DNA from: Saururus chinensis
Taxonomy: Eukaryota > Streptophyta > Magnoliopsida > Piperales > Saururaceae
Length of the DNA stretch: 64,000 nt
Direction: 5' to 3'
NCBI GenBank assembly: GCA_035235625.1
Contig: CP141140.1
Location: 15,582,685-15,646,684, forward strand
Position 1 is the stretch's first letter, and each line of letters opens with the position of its first letter. The notes under the pieces are model-generated. The model had not been told where the DNA came from and did no database searches. It saw only the letters and a list, made by a program, of their open reading frames with translations. Shown here in pieces: positions 12,561-21,780 of this stretch. The position numbers and the translations under genes were made by a program.

Positions 12561-12849
12561 TGGTTCTCGCTGCTTCTAGAATGGGATCGGGCGAGCCCGA
12601 GCCCGATCCTGTTTATTATTGTTTTTTTTCCCCACTTATCCTTATCTCTTCTGCACTCTGAATCTCTCTCAAATTTTTGCGTCGGAACGCGCGCGTCGAG
12701 GCACGTGGCCCACGACTGACCCGAGACCCGACTCTACGGGTACGAATACTGAGGCCACATACGCCGAAGCATCATATTTTTCTGACGAAAAAGATCAGAA
12801 AATAGCAGAAAAATCACAAGAAATCGTAGGGAAAATCAGGGGCGTTACA

Positions 12850-13489
12850 TTCATAGAATTGGATAAATCATCATTTACGGAATGCTATCGATACCGAAGT
12901 GACATCATTTGTACTTATGGGGCAACATGATTAGAATGAAAGAGATCTTCCCAAGATATCTCATTTCATAGGCACATCACATGCCTTGATAAGTGGGTAT
13001 TCATAATCGATAATTTTTGGGCTTTATACCAAATAACTACCTGTCGCTGATACCGAAGAAATAACACTCGTGCTCGTGGGGCAACAACAACATAAAAATA
13101 TATAGGATCTTCCCCATAATATCCTAATTCATGGGCACACCATATGCCTTAATAAGCAGTATCTAAGAGTCATAACTCCGATAGCTTTTAAGTTTTATAC
13201 TATATAACTACCCTTCAAATCTAATTATTCAAAACTATTCGAAGTGTCTTTCAAATCATATAATAATAATTAGAAAGTCAGAAAAGGCAGATACCCAAAA
13301 TTGATGAAGAACTCATTAAACAATCATAAGTCATTCAACATTTTTTTCAAGCATACATAACATGCATTCATAGAAGCCAACTATTTAATAAACATATGCA
13401 ACTATTTAAGTAGGCATGCATTTAAATAATAAATTCATAAATGCTTACTCCCCTTAGATTTCTGGAGGTAGTAGCAGTCGAAGCCTCCC
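12850..13489. repeat. Family A 3' LTR, continuation after solo LTR B
   Basis: Resumes LTR A after the TTCAT duplication and matches the 15590-15990 part of the other LTR (gataaatcatcatt, gtggggcaacatga, gatatctcatttcat..gcacac). Within it the module 'gaagcgac..gctcgtggggcaacatg..tccc..gatatc' is itself repeated twice about 170 bp apart. Noncoding. Confidence 0.7.
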
Positions 13490-13690
13490 TTACCTTAAGG
13501 ATGTTCTCCCTTTGACGTCCAAAAATGGCAAGCAGAGCATCTCCTTACCATGAGACATTTCTTCCTTTGCAGCTCGAAGGTGGCAGACAAAACCTCTCCT
13601 TGCCCCTGAATATTTATCTTTTTGTGGCACAAAGGCCGCAAATAGAGCCTCTTCATGCCCCGGGAAGTTTCCCCCCTCTAAAAATGTTCT
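13490..13690. repeat. ~65 bp minisatellite in LTR A
   Basis: Three to four imperfect units of about 65 bp, each with a CTYCTTACC..GRGACRTTTCTYYCTTTG core followed by a variable part ending in AGAGCCTC. Equivalent units lie at 16150-16312 and 19671-19800 in the other LTR, where solo LTR C interrupts the array. Confidence 0.6.
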
Positions 13691-14363
13691 CATAAAATTG
13701 ACCATCCCAAGACATATAACACCCTTAATTTAGCTAGGTTTTCTTTTTGGGCAAGCTAAAACGGGTTAGAAATGTAGGAGGAAAGGTTTGAAGGTGGGCA
13801 ATCAGAGAGGGAAGAGGAAACAAGTAAAATCAAAGAGGAAGAGAGAATGAATGTGGGAAGGTGTGTCCCCCCCCCCCGCACATCCAACACTCTAGGCCAC
13901 ATGGAATGATCTCATTGTGCCAGGCACGACTTGCATCAGTGCCCGCAATAGTTCAGATGTGGTGCTGACACAATAACCTTTTCTTTTTCCTTTTTGTCCT
14001 TATTTAAATTTGATTTTCAATTTTTAAACTGCGGTAACTCCCTACCCCGAACTTGGAATCGCATGTTCTTGGTACTTTTAGGCTTGTATCGAAAAACCCT
14101 ACAAAAACAAGACCACACAAAGGCACATTATCTCGTAAAATTAAAGTGGGGCCCACCCATGATACGCTTCTTGAGACCAAAACCTACGATCTCGACATCT
14201 GATTGACGCGTTCTTGGGCTTGATACGTTCGTCTCTCTGAGCCCTACCAAAAATCTTAAAGCTCCATAAAAGAATCAAGCTTAAAATAGTTCAAATTTAG
14301 AAAAAAATAGTTCTTGGGCCCATATTCGCTTATGGGCCCAAAGGAAAATTGCGGGCTGTAACA

Positions 14364-14380
14364 ATCTTCCATCTTTAAAG
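14364..14380 (-). promoter_or_regulatory. Polypurine tract of family A
   Basis: On the minus strand CTTTAAAGATGGAAGAT directly abuts the LTR start TGTTACAGCC, the position and composition of a plus-strand priming site. Confidence 0.8.
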
Positions 14381-15014
14381 GTAATTGTGTCCCCACAATT
14401 CACCCCAAAATTAAACTTCGGAAAACTTAACTTAAAATATATAAAATACTAGGCAACATATCTTAAATTGTGTTTGTAACGATGCTTCTAGGTCTACACT
14501 AATACTCATGTCTCCTACCGTGAGTATTTTGCGACACCCCAAAAATAACTTTATGTTGAACATGTGCAACAAACCTTAGAGCTAACCACTAACACCTCAT
14601 GTCCCATACTACAAGTGTTAGATAGTTTCTCATTAGCCATTGCACACATATTCTAGACACGTTTATCATAAATAGTTAAAATTATATTTTAAAATATTAA
14701 AATGTGCTTGTAACAATGCCTCTAAGTCGACATTAATACTCACGTCCCATACCATGAGTACTTCGTGACGACTCAAAAGTAACTTTCTGCGGCACTAGCG
14801 CAACAAACCATAGAGCTAACTACTAAGACCTCATGTCCCATACCACAAGTGTGTGTTAGTTTTCTCATCGTTAGTTTCACATATATTCAAAACACTTTTT
14901 CCAAAAAATGTAAAAATAAATTTTAAAATACTTGAAAATTTGAAATCAAAAGTACGTACATAATCGATACATTAAATTGTACCCGAATGCTACACTGTTG
15001 CAAACATATTCTTT

Positions 15015-15026
15015 GCTCTGATACCA
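15015..15026 (-). promoter_or_regulatory. Primer-binding site (initiator Met tRNA) of family A
   Basis: TGGTATCAGAGC on the minus strand is complementary to the 3' end of plant initiator methionine tRNA and lies two bases after the LTR terminus GGGTGTTACA. It fixes the transcription direction of family A as minus. Confidence 0.9.
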
Positions 15027-16734
15027 TTTGTAACACCCTAGGTCTATGGGCGCTGAAATTCAAGGTGCCCAACCCAAGGTTTAGAAAAACCTAAAGTAAA
15101 ACTTATTCTTTCAATCCCTAGGATCCTCATCTGTGTGCAAGAGTTGAAGTCATCATTGGACACTGCTTTTTTAAATAAAAGACTAATTATTACCATTTTT
15201 TCGGATCGGGTCAACATCATCGAATGTTAGTTGCCTATGTACTTATTAGATAACATAACTAATGTTATTTTAATAAGATCGGATTCAAATGTAATTCTGC
15301 TTAATAACTAAGGCAAATTTAAAAACATAGCAACATTCCTTCAATGTTCAAGCATTTTTTATATGCAACCATTTATCAAAATTGTTGTAGAAAATAAAAG
15401 CACCGACAAATCAAACAAATCATTTTTTCATGAAATCTGATGAAATCATGCACATAATCAGATAAATCATCATCGCATAGTTTGATTAATCGGATAATCA
15501 TTTGTAAGCAGAATCTAATAAATCATCCAAAATCAGATAAATCAGCATTAACAGAATTTGATAAATAATTCTAAGTTGGATAAATCATCATTCATATAAT
15601 GTCATTGATATCGAAGCGATATACACCTATGCTCGTGGGGAAACATGATCATAATGAAAATGATCTTCTCATGATATCTAATTTCATGGGCACACCATAT
15701 TCCTTAATATGTAGGTATCTATAATTGATAGTTTTTAGACTTTATAACAAATAACTATTTGACGTCAACACAAAAGCGACAAACACCCGTGCTCGTGGGG
15801 CAACATGTTTAGAATGGATAAGATTTTTCCATGATATCCCGATTCATATGTCTTAGTAGGCGGTATTTAGGAGTCATAAACTTTAAACCAAATAACTACC
15901 CTTCAAATCCGATCATTCAAATAATTTGTAATGTCATTCAAATAATAATAATTCAAAATCCAAAAGGGTCAAATATAGAAGAGTTGATGACCCAAAATCG
16001 ATAGAATTCATCAATCAATCATGAGTCATTCAACATAACATGCATTTGGGTAAGTCAACTATAAATATATGCATTCATTTATATAACCATGCATTAAAGT
16101 TATAAATTCATAAATACTTATTCCCTTGAGATTTTCAAAAGTAGTGGCGGTTGAGGTTTCTCCTTCCTTAAAGACGTTCTCCCTTTAAGGCTCAGAGACG
16201 GAGGGCAGATGGAGCCTCCCCTTACTCTAAAATAATTCTTTCTTTGTGGCCTGAAGGTGATAGACAAAACCTCCCCTTTCTCTGGGACGTTTATCTCTTT
16301 ATGGCTCGAGGGGCGAGTATAAGAACCCTAATCTTAAACCGGTTTATTTTAATGATTATTTATCGGTTATCGTGTGGTTAAAGTGTTTTCTGATTTATTC
16401 GGTGGTTTCGAAAATAAATGAGATTTCTTATGGTTTAAATCAAAATCAACTTTACAATTATTAGTTTTAAGTATTTTTGGGTCAAATTTGAATTTTTGGA
16501 ATTTTTCTGATTTTTCACTAATTTTCTTAATTAGGGTTTGGCGGACCACCGGTGGGCCCCACCGGTGAAATTGAGATTTTAAGACCAAATTAACCTAGAC
16601 ATCAACACAAGCTTTTATAAAAAATTTCATAATTTTCCTAGGTTTAATTAGTGTTCAAATGGTCAAAATACTCATTTTTAGCCCAAATTTCTATTCATAC
16701 CCTACTAGTTAATTATGTACACCCCAAACCCTAC

Positions 16735-16742
16735 TATAAATA
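16735..16742 (+). promoter_or_regulatory. TATA box of LTR C1
   Basis: TATAAATA inside CCCTACTATAAATAGAAAGG, about 415 bp after the LTR start. The same motif is in copy 2 (54896-54889, minus) and a TATATAA version in the remnant at 32630, so it is conserved and marks the transcription direction of family C as plus here. Confidence 0.6.
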
Positions 16743-16829
16743 GAAAGGGCTGAGCCATTTCCATTTTGGGAATAGGCTGGGAGATGGTGATTAAGGCCTA
16801 GTTCCCCAATTAGGCCCAAATTAGAAGGA

Positions 16830-16842
16830 GATTAAGGTATGT
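16830..16842 (+). promoter_or_regulatory. Conserved splice-donor-like site in LTR C1
   Basis: GATTAAG|GTATGTTTTC, about 95 bp after the TATA box; the GT is at 16837-16838. The same site occurs in copy 2 (TTAAG|GTATGTTTCC, donor at 54794, minus) and in the remnant at 32732 (GATTAAG|GTAAGTTTTC). Conservation suggests the LTR transcript starts with a short exon; splicing is inferred, not shown. Confidence 0.45.
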
Positions 16843-18711
16843 TTTCTTTAATCAAGACTAAATCTTAGGTTTTCTTCTAATCCATTCTTAATCCATCATT
16901 TCCCCTTTGATTTGATTTGATTTTAAGCATCAAAATCACTGATTTGCTTCCTTACTTCAAACCCTACATCTCAAAATTCATTTTTTTATGCTTAACAAAC
17001 CCTAGATCTAAGATTTCATTAAGGTTTTCAATGTTAAACCGATTTTTAATGGAGTTTAACTTAAACTCTATGTTTTTGGAAGGTTTCTAAGAATGGTGAA
17101 GGTCAAATTCGAACCTAATCGAGTGATAAGGTAATGGGTCTTTGAAATCTCAATTTTTCTATGGTAAAAATCTCGATTTTTATTGTTTATTTGGAATGGG
17201 TTTACTTGATTTAATGCTCTAATGGTGGAATTAGTAAATGTTAATTTCTTGTCCCGATTTTTTAGGGTTTTGTCTTAATATGATGTAGATTAGCTTTCTG
17301 GAAGGTATAATGGAATTGTAATGGCGTTTGAGTTGTTAGATGAAGATTTTAAGTTGCATCAATGGAGTTTCGGTTTGGAATTTGAAATAAAGAAGAAGGT
17401 CGAATCTGCCTTGTTTGCATTCGAACGGCCCTACAGGGCGTTCAAACGACAACACTGTATTTTCAAAAAATTTCATGTTTATCCGTTCGAACGGCTACAC
17501 TGCAGAAATTGACCATTGTATGTATGTTGTTTATTTCGATGTCTCTACTTTAAAATATCATTTCTATGTTTATGTGGAGTGTTTTGAGCCAGAGTAAGCT
17601 ACTGGAAGAGCATACTATTGATCTTTAGAAATTGTGGTGTATATTTAAAGTTATGTGAAAGGGCTTGTAGTTGGATACATTTGTTGGAATTGCTATCTTG
17701 AAGATATGAGTGGTTGATTCCCTATAGTTTAAGCATGTTTTTAGTAAAGTTACAGCATGCTAATGGACTGATATGTCATTATAGGATGTGGTTTAATGAT
17801 GTGTGAATGTTAGTGTTATGCCTAGACTCAAGTATGAGGTGAATGAGCTTACATATGTTTAGCATGTGGTTATGTTTTAACTTGAGTTATGATTTTAATG
17901 GTTCTTCTCATATGATTTCCGCTAGAATCCACGATTTGATGTTAATGCGCATGTGTAGTGTGATGGTGAGTTAATTACAAAACATATTGATATACATCGA
18001 ATGAGGTGCTTCTACCATGTACACACACATGTGGGGTTAATGATTATGATGAGGCTTGATATTATGATTATGAATGATGCATGAGGGGCTGATGAGAGCA
18101 CTTATCATGAATTAGGATTTATGTATGCCTTGCCCACGTATGTATCATGTTACATGCATCATGAAAATGGATTTCTAATTGAGGCTTTATCGAGATTAAC
18201 CGAGTTTGATCGATTGGATGCAATGTGGTGAAATTGCGTGCTTGATTAATCGGTCATTGGCTTAATCGAAACTTGATTGGTCCAAAGGGACATGTTTTGA
18301 TTTGAGTTCATTTATGGAACATGTGCACTCCCTGGGTTGAGTCTAGTTAAATGGAATTATGTTGGGACGAGTTATGTACTTGTCTTGCGAATTGAGATTA
18401 TTATGATTGTCTTCTAGACCCTGAGAATCTAGCTGGTTTGTCCGAGTGCACCGGCTTACCAGGTATTGTTGCTTGGGACTTTAGTCTTGACAAGCAGGGT
18501 TGCCCGGGAGCTTAGGCTTGATGGGCAGGAGTTACTCGAAGGCGTTGGCCTTGAGGAGCAGGAGTCGCTCGAAGGCTTTGACCTTGAGGAGCATGTCTAT
18601 TTGATAAGTGTTTGCTCGAGGGCTTCGGCCTTGAAGAGCAGGTTTATTCTCTATGTGTATGGACTTGCATGTTAGACTAGTGTGTGTTGGGACACTTATA
18701 CATGCCTAATG

Positions 18712-18990
18712 AATGAGAATGTTGATGCATGATCTGAAATGTATGTTAGAGATACATCTCATGCAGGTTTATATGATGCCGATGTATGATCTGAAATGTA
18801 TGTTAGAGATACATCTCATGCAAATTTATATGATGTTGATGCATGATCTAAAATGTATGTTAGAGATACATCTCATGCCGGTTTATATGATGTTGATGCA
18901 TGATCTGAAATGTATATTAGAGATACAACTCATGCAGATTTATATGATGTTGAATTGCATGATTTGAATGTGTAGTAGAGACACTTCTCA
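18712..18990 (+). repeat. 57 bp tandem repeats in LTR C1
   Basis: Four to five copies of a 57 bp unit (ATGCATGATCTGAAATGTAT..AGAGATACATCTCATGC), starting at 18725, 18782, 18839 and 18896. Because 57 is divisible by three the array stays open and yields a repetitive 19-residue peptide; copy 2 has the same array at 52686-52880 but with unit changes that do not favour a protein. I treat it as noncoding. Confidence 0.75.
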
Positions 18991-19784
18991 TGTGGTATAG
19001 GTGATATTCTAAATAGTCTGAATTGTGTGATTTAGACACTAATATGCAGGTTTAGTAGATATGTATGTGTGATCAGAAAATGATGTATATCTTATCAATT
19101 ATTGATCTGAATTGTTATATTACTATGCCGTAGTGTTTCTGATGATTATAGTTATATTAAAAACCATTGCTGAGTTTGTTATACTCACCCCTCTTTCTTG
19201 TGCTTTTGCTTTGGGGCTGCGTGGCGTGATACGCAGATGGACAGGATCCTCTCTATGAGGAAAGTCGGAGAGGACTTGGGAGTAGATGTGGAGACCTCTT
19301 ATGTGGCTTGTTTCTTTGATTTTTGCTATGATATTAGAACCTATGTGGTGTAGTTCTCATTTTTTATTGTGCTACATTTTACCTTTAGATTATTTGAGAC
19401 ATAGTTTTGGAGCCTAGTGTGGGCTATGGATTAATTAGTATGTGGGTTTGAGATTATGGTTTGTTTTAGAGTTAAAGTAACTCTTTTGATTCTACTTATT
19501 TACTCTTGCTCAAAGTGGTGCGTTTACTCCGTAAATTTTTTAGATCGCCCGTGATTAGGGCATAAGTCTTCCGCTAATCATTTTCAATCTCCTTGTCACC
19601 CCCGTGCGCTTGACTGGCCCCTTGGACCGGGTTCGGCTCGGGTCGGGCAGTGCCTGGGCATGACACCGAGGACATAATCTCCCCTTACCTTGGGACATTT
19701 CTCTCTTTGAGGCCCGAATGCTAGGGACAGAGCGTCCCCTTACCCCATGACGTTTTTATCTTTGTGGCTTGGCCACTGACAGAA

Positions 19785-20760
19785 CTTCCTCTTAACCCGA
19801 GACATTCCCCCCTTTAGAAAAGATATATCATAAAATTGACCTCCCATGACATAGAGCACTTTTGATTTAGCTCAGTTCGGATTTTGAATGGGCTAAAATG
19901 GGTTAGAAATGGTTGTGGAACGGAGGACATAAGGTGAGAAGATATGTAAAAATCTAGAGAGAAAGAGAGAGCGGTGGGTGTGTAATGAGAGGAGAACCCC
20001 ACCCTTTCTATAGGGTGGAGGCGCCTGCTGATGCACACCACATGACATGCATCTGGCCTAGGCATGGTTGACTTGCGCTAGCAAGAATGGCTAGCGACAG
20101 TAGCAAACCTGCATTCCTCTTAACTTGAGACGTTCCCCCCCTTTAGAAAAGATATATCATGAAATTGACCTCCCATGACATAGAACACTTTTGATTTAGC
20201 TTAATTCGGCTTTTAATGGGTTAGAAATGGTTGTAGAACGGAGGACATAAGGTGAGAAGACATGTAAAAATCTAGAGAGAAAGAGAGAGCGGTGGGTGTG
20301 TAATGAGAGGAGAAACCCACCCTTTCTATAGGGTGGAGGGGCCTGCCGATGCACACCACATGACATGCATCCGGCGTAGGCATGGTTGACTTGCGCTAGC
20401 AAGAATGGCTAGCGACAGTAGCAGACCTACATTCCTCTTAACCTGAGACGTTCCCCCCTTTAGAAAAGATATATCATGAAATTGACCTCCCATGACATAG
20501 AACACTTTTGATTTAGCTCAGTTCGGCTTTTGAATGAACTAAAATGGGTTAGAAATGGTTGTGGAACGGAGGACATAAGGTGAGAAGACATGTACAAATT
20601 TAGAGAGAAAGAGAGAGCGGTGGGTGTGTAGTGAGAGGAGAAACCCACCCTTTCTATAGGGTGGAGGGGCCTGCTGATGCACACCACATGACATGCATCC
20701 GGCGTAGGCATGGTTGACTTGCGCTAGCAAGAATAGCTAGCGACAGTAGCAAACCTGCAT
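19785..20760. repeat. Triplicated ~325 bp segment in the 5' LTR of family A
   Basis: Copies start at about 19785, 20113 and 20431 (periods 328 and 318) and end at about 20760. Copies are far more alike than either is to the single equivalent at about 13685-13980 in the 3' LTR, so the amplification is recent relative to the insertion. Each carries, on the minus strand, CCACCCTATAGAAAGGGTGG followed by a CT-rich leader, so the putative promoter start region is what was multiplied. The near-identical minus-strand open frames in the three copies are repeat artefacts. Confidence 0.8.
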
Positions 20761-21380
20761 TAGACACCCCCCCCCCCCCCCCCGGCCCTTCTTGATTTTA
20801 TTTTTAAAGTTTATAATAGCTTCTAGGTTGATCAACACCCTCCACCAAATGACCCATTCTCTCTTGGTATCCTAGCCATGAAATCCTAGTTCTACCCGTG
20901 GCTGTTGGCTTATCCAGACATGCCACGCATGGCTGGCCACTACCATCCATGCCCCTAATGTCTTTCATGGCCTATTGGTTTTTGTTTCATCCTCATTTAA
21001 AATATGATTTCCGGTTTTCAAACTAGAATAACTCCTTACCCCGAATTTAGAATTGCACGTTCTTAGTACCACTGGACTTGTATCGGTGGGCCCTACAAAA
21101 CAAGACCACATAAGGGCACATTATATGGTAAAATTTAAGTGATACGTTTCTCGAGGCAATAGCCTATGATCTCGACATCCGATTAATGCGTAATTGGGCT
21201 CAGTATGTTCGTCTATTCGAACTTTACCAAAAATTTTAAAACTCTATAAAAAAAATCAAGCTGAAAATAGTTCGAATTTACGAAAAATGATTATTGGGCC
21301 CACAAATCGCTTATAGGCCCAAAAGAAAATTGCGGATCATAACAGTTTTATCCCCGCCAATAAAAAAGTGATGTTCACTT

Positions 21381-21412
21381 GAGAAAGAGGAAGAACGGAA
21401 ATGAGGATGAAA
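21381..21412 (+). promoter_or_regulatory. Polypurine tract before a gypsy LTR
   Basis: Purine-rich GAGAAAGAGGAAGAACGGAA..GAGGATGAAA runs directly into the LTR start TGTTATGACC at 21413. It is a residual piece of gypsy internal DNA next to the family A insertion site. Confidence 0.6.
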
Positions 21413-21780
21413 TGTTATGACCTGCCATAGGGGTAAGGTCCACCTTTTTGGTCCGAAATGTGCATGGTTGTTGATTGCTTGTTATTGGGTATTGTGAGTT
21501 ATTTGTATTTAACGTCATTGGGCTTTAGACTAATTGTTAAGCCCATTATGCTTAGAAATTTTGACTATGTTAAAATTACGATCAATGAGTTTATAAATAT
21601 GTAAGGGCCATGCTCCAATTCATAAGTGTGAGATAAATGGAAGAAAAAAATTAATAGTAAAAATCGAGTTATTTGTGTAGATTTTTCCATCCCCTTTCCT
21701 AAACCCTAATCCTTGCTTATCTTCCATTTTACGTAGTGTTTCCTATTTGATTGTCATTGTAGATCCTAAGGTCTACATCA
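21413..21780 (+). mobile_element. Ty3/gypsy LTR (family G, copy 3)
   Basis: 368 bp, TGTTATGACCTGCC at the start and GGTCTACATCA at the end (TG..CA). Same family as 6196-6764 and 31784-32156. Preceded by a polypurine tract, so it is a 3' LTR. It contains TATAAATATG at about 21592. Confidence 0.7.

Larger units (their letters stand above)
8133..12849 (-). mobile_element. Solo LTR, family B (4.7 kb, GC-rich core)
   Basis: Begins TGTAACGCCCGAGATTTTC and ends, on the other strand, TGTAACGCCCCTGATTTTC: a 19 bp terminal inverted repeat with 17 matches. It is flanked by perfect 5 bp duplications TTCAT (8128-8132, 12850-12854). TG..CA ends and a 5 bp duplication fit a solo LTR of a long-LTR gypsy element. 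Orientation is inferred as minus because the GGGTGAGT..ACTCAG motif (8601-8622) sits 468 bp from this end, as in family C. The 8740-9180 part is a run of short TTACACTTAC/CATACT-type repeats; 10590-12560 is unusually GC-rich. No gag/pol-like frame is present. A DNA transposon with 5 bp duplications is a less likely alternative. Confidence 0.75.
7624..14363 (-). repeat. 3' LTR of family A (contains solo LTR B)
   Basis: On the plus strand it runs from aacaccctaggtccacgggt to ttgcgggctgtaaca and aligns with the copy at 15029-21344 over its length, e.g. the gggcccatattcgcttatgggccc palindromic stretch near 14320 against 21297. The 4.7 kb family B element splits it at 8132/12850 with a TTCAT duplication. 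Its own sequence is about 2.0 kb. No promoter-strength TATA is obvious; a CT-rich leader-like stretch on the minus strand lies around 13790-13870. Confidence 0.85.
14364..15028 (-). other. 665 bp internal domain of family A
   Basis: Bounded by the polypurine tract and the primer-binding site. It has no open frame of note. It consists mostly of two diverged copies of a roughly 236 bp unit (about 14463-14695 and 14700-14910), each with TGTAACRATGCYTCTARGTC, ATACTCAYGTC and CAACAAACC..AGAGCTAAC blocks. With no coding capacity it may hold packaging or dimerisation signals; that is inference. Confidence 0.75.
16318..19665 (+). mobile_element. Solo LTR, family C copy 1
   Basis: About 3.35 kb, homologous over its whole length to the reverse complement of 52053-55315 (examples: CCTACAGGGCGTTC near 17430, the 57 bp minisatellite, the GGATCCTCTCTATGAGG block near 19245). 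It ends GGGCATGACA; the left end TATAAGAACCC is decayed relative to TGTATGGACTC of copy 2. Target duplications are imperfect (gcgag at 16313-16317, ccgag at 19666-19670), implying an older insertion than copy 2. It holds a TATA box at 16735 and a donor-like site at 16837. No internal coding domain accompanies it. Confidence 0.85.
7624..21344 (-). mobile_element. Complete LTR retrotransposon, family A, non-autonomous, with nested insertions
   Basis: A minus-strand element bounded by identical 5 bp target duplications GTTTT (7619-7623 and 21345-21349). In transcription order: 5' LTR 21344-15029, primer-binding site TGGTATCAGAGC (initiator Met tRNA) at 15026-15015, a 665 bp internal region, a polypurine tract at 14380-14364, and the 3' LTR 14363-7624. 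LTRs begin TGTTA.. and end GGGTGTTACA; the outer 3' terminus has TTTAACACC for TGTAACACC on the plus strand, a point change. Subtracting nested solo LTRs leaves LTRs of roughly 2.0 kb (3') and 3.0 kb (5', enlarged by a triplication). No gag, protease, RT or integrase is visible, so it must have relied on another element's proteins. LTR divergence suggests it is old. Confidence 0.9.
15029..21344 (-). repeat. 5' LTR of family A (contains solo LTR C1 and a triplication)
   Basis: Matches the 3' LTR end to end: tgtaacaccctaggtctatgg at 15029 against aacaccctaggtcc at 7627, and ttgcggatcataaca at 21330-21344 against ttgcgggctgtaaca. Interrupted by solo LTR C1 (16318-19665). Unlike the 3' LTR it carries three tandem copies of a ~325 bp segment (19785-20760), so it is about 0.6-0.9 kb longer. 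A 17 C run lies at 20767-20783. Confidence 0.85.

Noticed and set aside
11986..12579. Several overlapping open frames of 100-154 codons on both strands
   Set aside because: All lie in the GC-rich repeat block of LTR B, where stop codons are rare by composition; the products are Pro/Arg/Gly-rich and frames conflict.
8133..12849. CRISPR-like or satellite array
   Set aside because: Repeats are irregular in length and spacing and lie within an LTR; nothing resembles a CRISPR array, which would not be expected in a plant nuclear genome.
15015..15026. Possible tRNA gene at the Met-tRNA match
   Set aside because: Only the 12 bp complement of the tRNA 3' end is present, next to an LTR end; it is a primer-binding site.
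18713..18967. Repetitive 84-codon frame
   Set aside because: The 57 bp minisatellite is divisible by three, so the frame stays open automatically; no start context or conservation of protein over DNA.
19814..20711. Three near-identical minus-strand open frames
   Set aside because: They are copies of the same triplicated LTR segment; the single equivalent in the other LTR does not keep the frame.
6196..21780. One gypsy element with LTRs at 6196 and 21413 enclosing family A
   Set aside because: Orientation agrees and A lies between, but the outer flanks (tagga, gacac) do not match and no gag/pol remains between, so it is left as a possibility only.
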